Assembly (NCBI RefSeq): GCF_000151665.1
Contig: NW_013171815.1
Location: forward strand, 137,153-201,152
Source of the DNA: Blastocystis hominis
Lineage: Eukaryota > Sar > Bigyra > Opalinata > Blastocystidae
Direction of reading: 5' to 3'
DNA length: 64,000 nucleotides
Positions 53,641 to 63,389 of the stretch are shown in pieces. Numbering within the stretch: position 1 is the stretch's first letter; the number at the start of each line of letters is the position of its first letter. Position numbers and translations under genes: made by a program. Below the pieces are notes generated by a model, which was given only the letters and a program-made list of their open reading frames with translations, was not told the origin of the DNA and searched no databases.

Positions 53641-56600
53641 ATGCCTGACAGTCTTTTTGGAGATAATCTTGAAGATTATCGAGATAATTCCAAGAACGAA
53701 GAAAGTAGGTTTCAACGCACGTGTGATCAATATTTTTGTAGACGAAGAATCAAAGAGTGAAAGGAAGGAGAATTCTTCTGATAAAGCCGAATCTAAAGGA
53801 AATCATGTTGAAGAAGGAAGAAGTTACCATGTTCTGACAGAAAAAGAGGAGAAGCAGCTATTTCAAGCTATTCAAGAAAACAGGATCCCTATACAGTATG
53901 CTCAATCGGTTCTTTATAAGCGAGGGCTCTGTAGCTCTAAAAGATTGTGCTTACTTTTAGTGAGGTCGAGTTCATTTGTCCCTTCGTTCAGTGTTCGCGC
54001 TTTTTCCCGTTCCCTTATAGCAAATTTTATAGGAATAACACAGTTTAGTAATTCTGTACTAGATCTGTCAGAAGAGACAAACCCAGAGCGTGAGTCATCT
54101 GATTCAGGGTCAGTATCTCAAGAGCATGGAGAGGAGAAAAGGTCACTCTTTGCAAGTCCAGTGAAAATAAGGCAGATGGGGAACCAGACAACGGAAGCGA
54201 TCACCAGTAGTTTACAAAATGATATCGAATTGATGATGGCAATGTCTCTTCAATCACAAAGAGAGGTTGAAAATGAAGAGAGTTCTAGGAAAATAGAAAC
54301 ACCGAATGGAGAGAAATTGGGTGAATCATTGTTTTCTACAGCGAGTGGTAAGTCAGTAACGATTTCTGATGAATCAATGAATCGAGCTAAAGAAAAGATG
54401 GGTGAATCATTATTTTCTACAGCTCGAGGTAAACCTCTTGAGATATCTGATGAATCAATGAATCGAGCTAAAGAAAAGATGGGTGAATCATTGTTTTCTA
54501 CAGCGAGTGGCAAGTCAGTAACGATATCTGATGAATCAATGAATCGAGCTAAAGAAAAGATGGGTGAATCATTGTTTTCTACAGCGAGTGGTAAGTCAGT
54601 AACGATTTCTGATGAATCAATGAATCGAGCAAAAGAGAAAATGGGTGAATCATTGTTTTCTACAGCTCGAGGTAAACCTCTTGAGATATCTGATGAATCA
54701 ATGAATCGAGCTAAAGAAAAGATGGGTGAATCACTGTTTTCTACAGCGAGTGGTAAGTCAGTAACGATTTCTGATGAATCAATGAATCGAGCTAAAGAAA
54801 AGATGGGTGAATCATTGTTTTCTACAGCGAGTGGTAAGTCAGTAACGATATCTGATGAATCAATGAATCGAGCTAAAGAAAAGATGGGTGAATCATTATT
54901 TTCTACAGCGAGTGGCAAGTCAGTAACGATATCTGATGAATCAATGAATCGAGCTAAAGAGAAATTGGGTGAATCATTGTTTTCTACAGCTCGAGGTAAA
55001 CCTCTTGAGATATCTGATGAATCAATGAATCGAGCTAAAGAAAAGATGGGTGAATCACTATTTTCTACAGCTCGAGGCAAACCTCTTGAGATATCTGACG
55101 AATCAATGAATCGAGCAAAAGAGAAAATGGGTGAATCATTGTTTTCTACAGCTCGAGGCAAACCTCTTGAGATATCTGATGAATCAATGAATCGAGCTAA
55201 AGAAAAGATGGGTGAATCATTGTTTTCTACAGCGAGTGGTAAGTCAGTAACGATATCTGATGAATCAATGAATCGAGCTAAAGAAAAGATGGGTGAATCA
55301 TTATTTTCTACAGCTCGAGGCAAACCTCTTGAGATTTCTGATGAATCAATGAATCGAGCAAAAGAAAAGATGGGTGAATCATTGTTTTCTACAGCGAGTG
55401 GCAAGTCAGTAACGATATCTGATGAATCAATGAATCGAGCTAAAGAAAAGATGGGTGAATCATTATTTTCTACAGCTCGAGGCAAACCTCTTGAGATTTC
55501 TGATGAATCAATGAATCGAGCTAAAGAAAAGATGGGTGAATCATTATTTTCTACAGCGAGTGGTAAGTCAGTAACGATATCTGATGAATCAATGAATCGA
55601 GCTAAAGAAAAGATGGGTGAATCATTATTTTCTACAGCGAGTGGTAAGTCAGTAACGATTTCTGATGAATCAATGAATCGAGCTAAAGAGAAATTGGGTG
55701 AATCACTATTTTCTACAGCTCGAGGCAAACCTCTTGAGATATCTGATGAATCAATGAATCGAGCAAAAGAAAAGATGGGTGAATCATTGTTTTCTACAGC
55801 GAGTGGTAAGTCAGTAACGATTTCTGATGAATCAATGAATCGAGCAAAAGAAAAGTTGGGCGAATCATTATTTTCTACAGCGAGTGGTAAGTCAGTAACG
55901 ATTTCTGATGAATCAATGAATCGAGCTAAAGAGAAATTGGGTGAATCATTGTTTTCTACAGCGAGTGGCAAGTCAGTAACGATATCTGATGAATCAATGA
56001 ATCGAGCTAAAGAGAAATTGGGTGAATCATTGTTTTCTACAGCGAGTGGCAAGTCAGTAACGATTTCTGATGAATCAATGAATCGAGCTAAAGAAAAGAT
56101 GGGTGAATCATTATTTTCTACAGCGAGTGGTAAGTCAGTAACGATTTCTGATGAATCAATGAATCGAGCAAAAGAGAAAATGGGTGAATCACTATTTTCT
56201 ACAGCGAGTGGGAAGGATGTGCCCGTTACTCCTCTTCAAATGCAGCAGGCAAACGCTCTACTTGAGTGTTTGGCTGATCAAGAAAATCATTGTGTTTCTT
56301 CGCTTCATGCTTTGCCTGGATCGCCTCAGAAAAATGATTCTCCCGTATCGCTTTTATCCAATCGCCAGCGAATTGAATGTGAGGCAGGCAATGATGGTCC
56401 AATCAAGCCTCAGCTCTCTGCTCCTCTTCCTCCTCCAAAGAATAATCCCCGTCCATCCATTCCGAAGAAGAAGAAGAAGAAGCGAACTGGATATGTTCCA
56501 ATCAAAATCAACAACAACAATTTTATATATGAATCATCCGAAGAACGGAAGAACTATTCTTCAAAACAAAATGATGCCTCGCATGTCGACACAGTACTTC

Positions 56601-59600
56601 TCTCTTTAATGGATCGATCAAATTACCATGAAGCCACCTCCGATCTCCACCCATTTAGTTTTTCTACACTCACAAAACAATTTGATTCTCCATTTTCTTC
56701 CTATTACAAAGATCTTTTCAGCACTGTGATGAAATCAATCGAGGAAAACAATTTACTTAACGAACGGAACGCGCTCACTGCAGTGGACATTCAATTCACA
56801 ATGAGTCACTGCCAATACGAAGCTCAAACAAAGCTCAAAGAAGTACTAACAAAGTCTGGAGTTTCGCAATTCATCCTTTCGATCAATCACCGAAACAGTG
56901 AATTTGTATTGTATGAAGGAGACGATCCGATGTCTCTTCCCTCATCATTCTATACAGACGAATCGGACAACCCATCGCCCATGTTTTCGCGTCTAATTCA
57001 ACTTTTGTCGGCTGCTGGAGCGGATCCAACTCTTCTGTCGGTTGCTTGGATTCGATGTCAATATCGCAATATCATTTGGAAACAGAGCAGCAAGGTGAAG
57101 TGGAGCGGCGAGTGTACTCATCTTCAGCTTCGCTTTATCATCAGACAACTTCTATGGAGATATATTACAGAACTATACATATCCTTTTTCACAAGTATTA
57201 TTTTTTCATAATATCCATTGGTTTCTTAACCACACCTAGCAAAACCTCCTCCTCTAAAACGAATTGTACAGCGAGATGAAGCAGAAACTCGCTTCATTGT
57301 TTTGTTAGTTTCCGATATTCTAAAATCTCCTCCGCTTCCTGACTTCGATTATCTTTCGGACCCCGAATCCAACTCTGCTGCTGACACAAACAACGATTCA
57401 AAGCCAGACTCGACCTCCAAATCCGAAGCTCCTCCTGCCGGAGTAATCGAATTGACCGATGGATGGTACTTTATCGAAGCAATTCTGGACGCTTCCCTCA
57501 CGATTCTCCTCCAAACCCATCAAATCTACCCCGGATTAAAGCTTCGCATCGCGTGTTCGCACATGCGAAACAACGAGAACGGCTGTGCTCCGCTCGAAAT
57601 CACCACGAATCAGCCTCGCCGCCCCTGCTCTGCGTTCTTCAACTCGTTCTCGGAAGAAGTTCCAATCCGCTTTTACACAACCGACGGTCTGTCCACGCCC
57701 CAATTGATGCTGCAGTACAACGGAACGCGTCGTGCGGCATGGAATAGTTATCTGGGATTCACCACCACCCACGTTTTCAATACGAACATCAACGACTGCA
57801 TCAGCAATGGAGGCATGATTCCTCAGACCGATGTGCTGATTACGCGCAAGTATGGCGTTCGCTATCAAGAATCCATCGACGAGAAGAAGATCTATCGGAA
57901 CCAAAGTGAAGAGGATGAAGAGCAGAAGCGATGGGAGTTACGAAGAGAACGTGTGACGAGTGAAGTGCTCGCGCAACATGACGCTCCAGAATTGGAAGGA
58001 GTGGACGAATCGCAAGAGCTGTCGCACACGCAGCAAATGATGGAAGAGAAGCACAGAACGAAAGTCATGGAAGCGCACCAACACGAACTCGAAGAGAAAA
58101 TCAACGAAGCTTTAGAAAAGGAAGGCATCAAAGAGCGATCCGTTCAAATGATCGGGTATTTGAAAGTCATTTCTCCTTATCGATTCAAAGAGAACAAACA
58201 ATTCGATGTCTCTTGTCTTTCTCTCATGGCCGATCCGCATGCCAACCCGGTAATCGGAGCTCATCATCACCTCTACACATCGATTAACGTTACTTTATGG
58301 GACACATCGCCTGCAGTCATGGACTCTCTCTCCGAAGGCAGCATTTACCGCGTCACCATGCTTCAAACGCCCCCCAATAAATTCCGCTCGTTCGATTCTC
58401 TCTCCGTCTATACGTCCAACACCACTCATTGGGAAGACGTCACTGCAGAATACCGAAAACTCCGAGACAAAGCAGCGACCGGCGAAATGGACGATCCGCG
58501 CGGTCTGTATCGCGAAAACGTCTTTGATCACTGGGAGCCGCGCCGAATTAGCTCGCTTCACACCGACGACTTTGTGATCAACAAGGATTACGACCTGCTT
58601 CTCTTCTTTTTGCATTGCAGCGAGAAGAAAGAGCGTGACTTTGACTCTGCGAGTTGCTATTACGACGTGACCTGCTGCGATTTATCGGGACATATCGCAG
58701 TGATCTCCGTGAACGAAAGCCTCTTTGTACCTTTATCTCGCTGATTGTGTTGTAGAATCCCTTCCAGTCGCTCAAGCTTTGCTCGCTTTACCTTTTCAAG
58801 GACGTCGTGTTCCGCACCTTCAACAAAACGCTCTCCATCCACACCTTCCAAGCCTCCATCCACACCGAGCTTTTCTCCACCTTCACTTCCCAGCCCCCGC
58901 TCTACCGCATCCTCGCTTCGCTCACGCGCGAAGCCGCGCACAGCCCCCAGATCGAGCAGTCCTTCCTCTCCGTCCGCGAGGAAATCACGCAGATCTTCGC
59001 AGGCCAATCGCACCCCTCCTCCTCCTCCGCCCGCGCTTCCATGCGCTCTTTCCGCCTCGTTCTCCCCACAACCGTCGCCTCTGCTCCCAACTCCGACAGC
59101 TTCTGCTTGTTTTCTTCCGATCTCTCGCTGGCCTCGCGATTTCGCCGCGCGTCGACCAGCGTTGTCCATCGAAGACGAAGTCTGAACGCGCTGGACGACA
59201 AGCGACTCAAGCTTTCCGCACCAGCGAGCAGCCGAGCGCTCGACACGTCGCTTCTCAGCTCCGATACGTCGCTGCTGGAGGAGATCGAGCCGATCGACGA
59301 CATTCGCAGCTTCTGGGAGCAGAAAAAGTGCGAAGTGTGGGAGGGCGAAGGGGAAATGCGAGTGGGTTTGGTCGATGTGTTCGCGACGCGGTTGACGTTC
59401 GATGGAAAACTCTCGAAAGAGGCGTGGAGAACAGTGTTGGAGAAGCTGGCAGAGCAGGACGCGCGCGCTGGCTGGAGGATGATGAAATCGATTCAGGCCA
59501 TCGTGCAAAGGAGAGTGAGCAGAGAAAGGAGCGAATCGGAGCAGTTTGTGCTGCGCTGCTGGTTCGGAAGGAGGACGAGCGAGCATTACGCCTCCGATTT

Positions 59601-59829
59601 TCTGTCTTCGCTGATTTCGCATTCTGTTGTGGGTGAAACGATGAGGCCGAAGTGCAGCTGTGGAATGCAGTTTGTATGGACAGAGGAGGAGTTTGATGAA
59701 CTGCAGCAGCTGTTCTGCGAGGGAAGTCGGTCGTATGCTTGGCTCGTTTGTTTGGTGTGATTTGGTAACGTGTAGGTTCAAATGAACAACGAAAGGGAAA
59801 TCCAACTTGTAAAACTTGTGACACTTTGA
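53641..59829 (+). CDS. BRCA2: BRCA2 homologue with about 24 BRC repeats
   Basis: The RAD51 loader of homologous recombination. MPDSLFGDNLEDYRDNSKNE is joined by a 37-nt intron to an acidic exon. Then come about 24 BRC repeats (54307-56260), each 27 residues, of the form FSTASGK...ISDESMNRAKEK. The DNA-binding domain follows: a helical part (YEAQTKLKEVLTKSGVSQFI, AWIRCQYRNIIWKQ), OB1 (KRIVQRDEAETRFIVLLVSD, VIELTDGWYFIEAILDASL, DVLITRKYGVRYQE), a long tower-like charged helix (57900-58140), and OB2/OB3 (LKVISPYRFKENKQF, KDVVFRTFNKTLSIHTF). A U12-type AT-AC intron (57179-57235) and 29-30-nt GT-AG introns complete it. The C-terminal part, from SFWEQKKCEVWEGEG through KCSCGMQFVWTEEE to LVQMNNEREIQLVKLVTL, is unfamiliar. 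It ends TGA-ATTGTTTGTT. Confidence 0.93.
54307..56260 (+). repeat. Tandem array of about 24 81-bp BRC repeats
   Basis: Two subtypes alternate irregularly: FSTASGKSVTISDESM and FSTARGKPLEISDESM. The last unit diverges (FSTASGKDVPVTPLQM). The near-identity of units shows ongoing homogenisation. The complementary strand is open throughout the array, a by-product of repeat composition. Confidence 0.95.
57179..57235 (+). other. U12-type AT-AC intron in BRCA2 (57 nt)
   Basis: The donor is ATATCCTTTT (perfect), the branch site is TTTCTTAAC (8/9), and the intron ends CACAC with 6 nt between the branch A and the exon. Only this acceptor is in phase. The spliced product QLLWRYITELY-LAKPPPLKRIVQRDE aligns gap-free over 26 residues with the human BRCA2 segment QLKYRYDREID...IKKIMERDD. 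Confidence 0.92.
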
Positions 59830-59904
59830 ATTGTTTGTTGCACCAAATTCCTCCTTTCATCTTTTCTCCAAAACCTTTCTACACACTCGTTAAATTCAAT
59901 TAAA

Positions 59905-60103
59905 TGAAGGGCGGTGAGCATCACTTCGCGGTAGTGCAATGCAAAGGACACTCGCGCTGGCACAACCTAGTAAACTAGGTTTACTGCCTGCCCAGTCGAA
60001 AAATACAGGTGAAAAAGATGTACCCAGTGGGTACATTTTCAGTTTTCACACTGAAAAGAACAGATACTACACTTGATCTTAGCCAAACGGCTGAGAAGGT
60101 ACG
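59905..60103 (-). ncRNA. U2 snRNA
   Basis: The minus strand reads CTTCTCAGCCGTTTGGCTAA then GATCAAGTGTAGTATCTGTT. This contains the U6-pairing 5' end and the invariant branch-point recognition GTGTAGTA. Stem-loop IIa (TTTTCAGTGTGAAAACTGAAAA-like) and IIb (TGTACCCACTGGGTACA) follow, then an Sm-like TATTTTTCG. The 3' hairpin has a conserved loop TTGCATTGCACTACCGCG resembling stem IV. Both ends are approximate. Confidence 0.93.
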
Positions 60104-60227
60104 ACCAGAAAATAGACTCGCAATGATAACTAGGATCATTTGGAATTTTTCATTATGGGTTGGTATTACCTCTATTTTTGGAATGCCAAAAATCGAGAAC
60201 CTCAAGAAAAAGAAAGAAATAGAAAAA

Positions 60228-60300
60228 TATCGGATGCGAGGTTCGAACTCGCGACCTCTCGCGTGTGAAGCGAGCGTGATAGCCACTACACCAACCCGAC
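60228..60300 (-). tRNA. tRNA-Val (CAC)
   Basis: A 73-nt cloverleaf on the minus strand. The acceptor GTCGGGT pairs with ATCCGAT (two G-U pairs). The anticodon stem CTCGC/GCGAG encloses TTCACAC (anticodon CAC). The T-arm is GCGAGTTCGAACCTCGC and the discriminator is A. No intron. Confidence 0.95.
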
Positions 60301-60382
60301 TCCTGTTTTGGGTTTTGGAATTGACCATATAACATCAAGTATTATTATGTGAAACAAACAAAAAACGTCCATTGAAGCATTG

Positions 60383-62051
60383 TTACATATTCATAGGCTT
60401 TAAGCTATTCGAATCTCCATCAACCGTCTTCACTTCCACTTGATCCAGCATGTCTCTGGGCTGTAGCTCTCCATCTTGTAACGACACCGAATCACCTCCA
60501 GCCTGCTCCTCCGTAGCTACCTGCACGTGATGGGCATAAGCAACCGAGCGCTCGTTCGGTGTCCACAGATACTACAAGTGGCAATGAAGCCAAACGCCTA
60601 CCACAATGGCGGACAGAATGAAGAAGTAGAAAACGGACCAGATTCCATCATTGAAGAACCACTGATACTTCCAGAAGGAATCCAGCGCTTTCTTGGCGAT
60701 GAGATAGGAGAAGAGACCGTTGTAAATAGCAGAGAAGACCACCATGATAACAATCATGTTGCGAAGCTTCAAGAAGATCTCCAGCTTGGATGTCTGCTTC
60801 TTTTCTTTCAAGTCCTCGATCGTTTTCATCAAGGACTGCAAAATCGAAAAGTAGATGAACGAGTCGATCAACGCGGAAGGAATCAAATAGAGAGAGCTCT
60901 GCGAGCTGGACGTAGAGAAAATGGAGGAAAGCGAGTCCCACAGGGAGAACACAAAGTACCCAATAGCAGCAATAGCGATCTTCCAACCCATATTACCAAG
61001 AGAAGAGCACGTAACGCCCAGTCTGCACCTCAGAAGACGAAGCGACTCTCACCCCATAACGACCATCATGGTCAAACAGCGAGCGACGGTCCGCGTGATG
61101 ACGCTAAAGAGAACGCTGGTGAACGCGATGGTGGTAGAATAGCTGCCATAGTTATTGTAGTACGTGATGTTGAGAAGTCGCAGAATTTCGTCGATGAAGA
61201 ACGATCCTAACACGACGAGGATCATTTTGTGAACGTTCATCACTTGCTTTTTTAAAGTAATGCATCGCAAGCACCAAAACAGCAGCAGGCCAAAACTCAA
61301 AACCGAAAGGAACTTGGTGAAGGGGAGCAAGCCATACAACCGAGCAGGGAAATGGCCGTAAGGATTCATCACTGTGATGCTTCCAGTGACATTTAGGTTG
61401 GCAGTCGCCGAGTCGCAGAAGGCTAACATCATGTAGTACTTGCCTTCCGCAGGAACATCATAATGGAGCCAAATCGAATTGCTAACTCCGCTTCTATAGT
61501 AAGAGAGGAAAGAAAGAAGGAGTACGAAATAGGAAGTTCCAGTTTTCGATACATTTGCTCCATTCCTTTAGGAGCGATGAGGCGGTTTAGATTGCTGCAA
61601 TTTCCTTCCTATATTCGTCAACAGCGCTACAAATACTACCTTCTTTGCCGTAGCATCGCAACAAATTACGTGATGTCTATTCTCATAGTACCCAATTGCT
61701 TTGAAAAATTCTTCAGATGCAAAGTATGCCTATTGTTGACAATACCATATATAATGACTTCGACAAAACCTTTGGAAGGAAGCTTAGGGTTATTTTGAGT
61801 AATGTTAAATGTCATTTCCATGTAAGACAATCCATTTCCAATATTGCTACACTTAGAAAAAATACATCAAACTCACTTTGATGAAGGAGCTGTAGTTTGA
61901 TCGAACATATAGAACTTCTGGTAAATAAATGAAGGCTGGTTAATAACCACAGGTTCATACCTTGTAATTATAGAAGTAGCAAGAAAAGGTAGAAAGAGTA
62001 GGAAAACCTTAGGTTAACCAAATTCCAATAACTTACTGTATGTAAAAGCAT
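60383..62051 (-). CDS. TMEM87/GOST-like seven-transmembrane Golgi protein
   Basis: ATG 62051 opens MLLHT, joined by a 29-nt intron to VFLLFLPFLATSIITRYEPV: a signal peptide. The lumenal ectodomain includes YQKFYMFDQTTAPSSK and KCSNIGNGLSYMEMTFNITQ. Membrane exons contain NPYGHFPARLYGLLPFTKFL, SVITRTVARCLTMMVVMGYG (the family's R-x-xAR-xL...GYG box), MGWKIAIAAIGYFVFSLWDS and GIWSVFYFFILSAIVVGVWL. The tail YLWTPNERSVAYAHHVQ matches the LWRPxxxxxRYAY signature after the last TM. TMEM87 proteins sit in the Golgi and influence trafficking. TAA is encoded, with a TTGTTTGTTT element 25-30 nt later. Confidence 0.78.
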
Positions 62052-62483
62052 CGCAGCTTGTACAAATCAAAAAAATAATAAATATTGAAAAATAATGACC
62101 TTTTTCGTCAACATAATAATAATACATAAGTGGGATAAATATGATATGACCGTATTGTTGATTTTGAACATGACCTATTTTGAGACATTGGAATATCGTT
62201 TAATGGCTATTAGACTGTGATAGTAAAAATGGCTACAGATATTAGAAGTAAGACCCTGGTACGACTATTAGCTACAGGACGACTCGCAAAATCTATTATT
62301 GCTTGGTTTTGATTCAAAGGTCAGAGTAGTGACTATTAATAAACTATCGTATTGTTCGATGGCACGAATATTACATGTTCTGTATATTAAAATAGGTGTC
62401 AGTTTGTAAAAGCCTCACATGGGCATTTCACCCTGTAGTATGTGTAATGAATCAATACATTTTATTATTAAAGTGCAGAGTAA
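62052..62483. other. AT-rich intergenic region, no gene supported
   Basis: Upstream region of the TMEM87-like gene and of the broken MORN/LRR copy. No coding frame stands out. Confidence 0.4.
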
Positions 62484-63388
62484 TAGAGAATGTGCCATAT
62501 TGTGATTCAATAATGGAGTATTCATGAATCAAGGATTTGTCCTCAATGAGCAGAAAGTGTTGAAAGTGATTGGAAATCATCAAATTGGTGCTATTTCACA
62601 TAATGAAGAACAATCCATAGAAGTAGTAGAAGAAGGAATCGTGGATTTAGATCATGGAAGTCGATTTGAAGGATTGGTATTGACAGAAAACAAGTTTGGA
62701 ATTCCATTTGGATATGGTGAAATGTATGATGATGATGGAATATTGGTGTACAAGGGCATAATGATCAATCGGAAACGATTTGGCTATGGAACGAGTTATC
62801 ATGATAATGGTTTGATTGAATATGAAGGATATTGGTGTGATGATAATCGATTTGGAATTGGAAAAGTGTTTGATCGATATGGTAAATTAGTGAATGAATG
62901 TGAATGGTATATGGAATTGAATGTGATAATGATTATGAGAAATATGAAGGAGATGGAAGCAAACCAATGAATATCGGAATGAAACATTTGAAACTGATTG
63001 ACAATTGTGTATTGGTTGATTGGGATGTTTCATTGTCGTATAATTTGGAATCAATCGAAATCGGCAATGAATGTTTTGAATCAGTGAAAACATTCAAAAT
63101 CGATGGACTGAATCGATTGAAAACTATCAAAATCGGAAGCAATTCATTTACTCAGAACAAGAATAGGTTTGGAAATGATGAATCGAAATCATTCCACATA
63201 TTGAATTGTGAATCATTGGAATGGATAGAAATTGGTGAATATAGTTTCAGTGATTTTGCTGGAGACTTTGAATTGAAGAATCTACCACAACTACGATCCA
63301 TTCATATTGGTACAATTGGAAATGATTCTTACAATTTTTATTATAGTTCATTTGTGATTCGAGGCATTGATATGATATTGAATACTTG
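62484..63388 (+). pseudogene. MORN/LRR family copy 2, disrupted
   Basis: Closely similar to copy 1 (24679-25539) at DNA level from about 62484. In the N-terminal part a CAG codon of copy 1 (in VLQLNNGVF) is TGA here (near 62503). A single missing A near 62911 (TATATGG against TATAATGG) shifts the frame in the WYNGIE region, so MORN and LRR parts lie in different frames (62524-62970 and 62904-63389). Unlike copy 1 it retains the full LRR segment WIEIGEYSFSDFAGDFELKN. A short intron could in principle bypass the shift, but none with GT-AG ends is evident. Most likely a recently inactivated paralogue. Confidence 0.7.
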
Positions 63389-63389
63389 A

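Noticed and set aside
53521-53730. Minus-strand frame between OST3 and BRCA2
   Set aside because: It overlaps the BRCA2 first exon and has no motif.
54250-56052. 600-codon open frame on the minus strand opposite the BRCA2 repeats
   Set aside because: It is the reverse complement of the BRC array. The regular 81-bp unit keeps any stop-free frame open.
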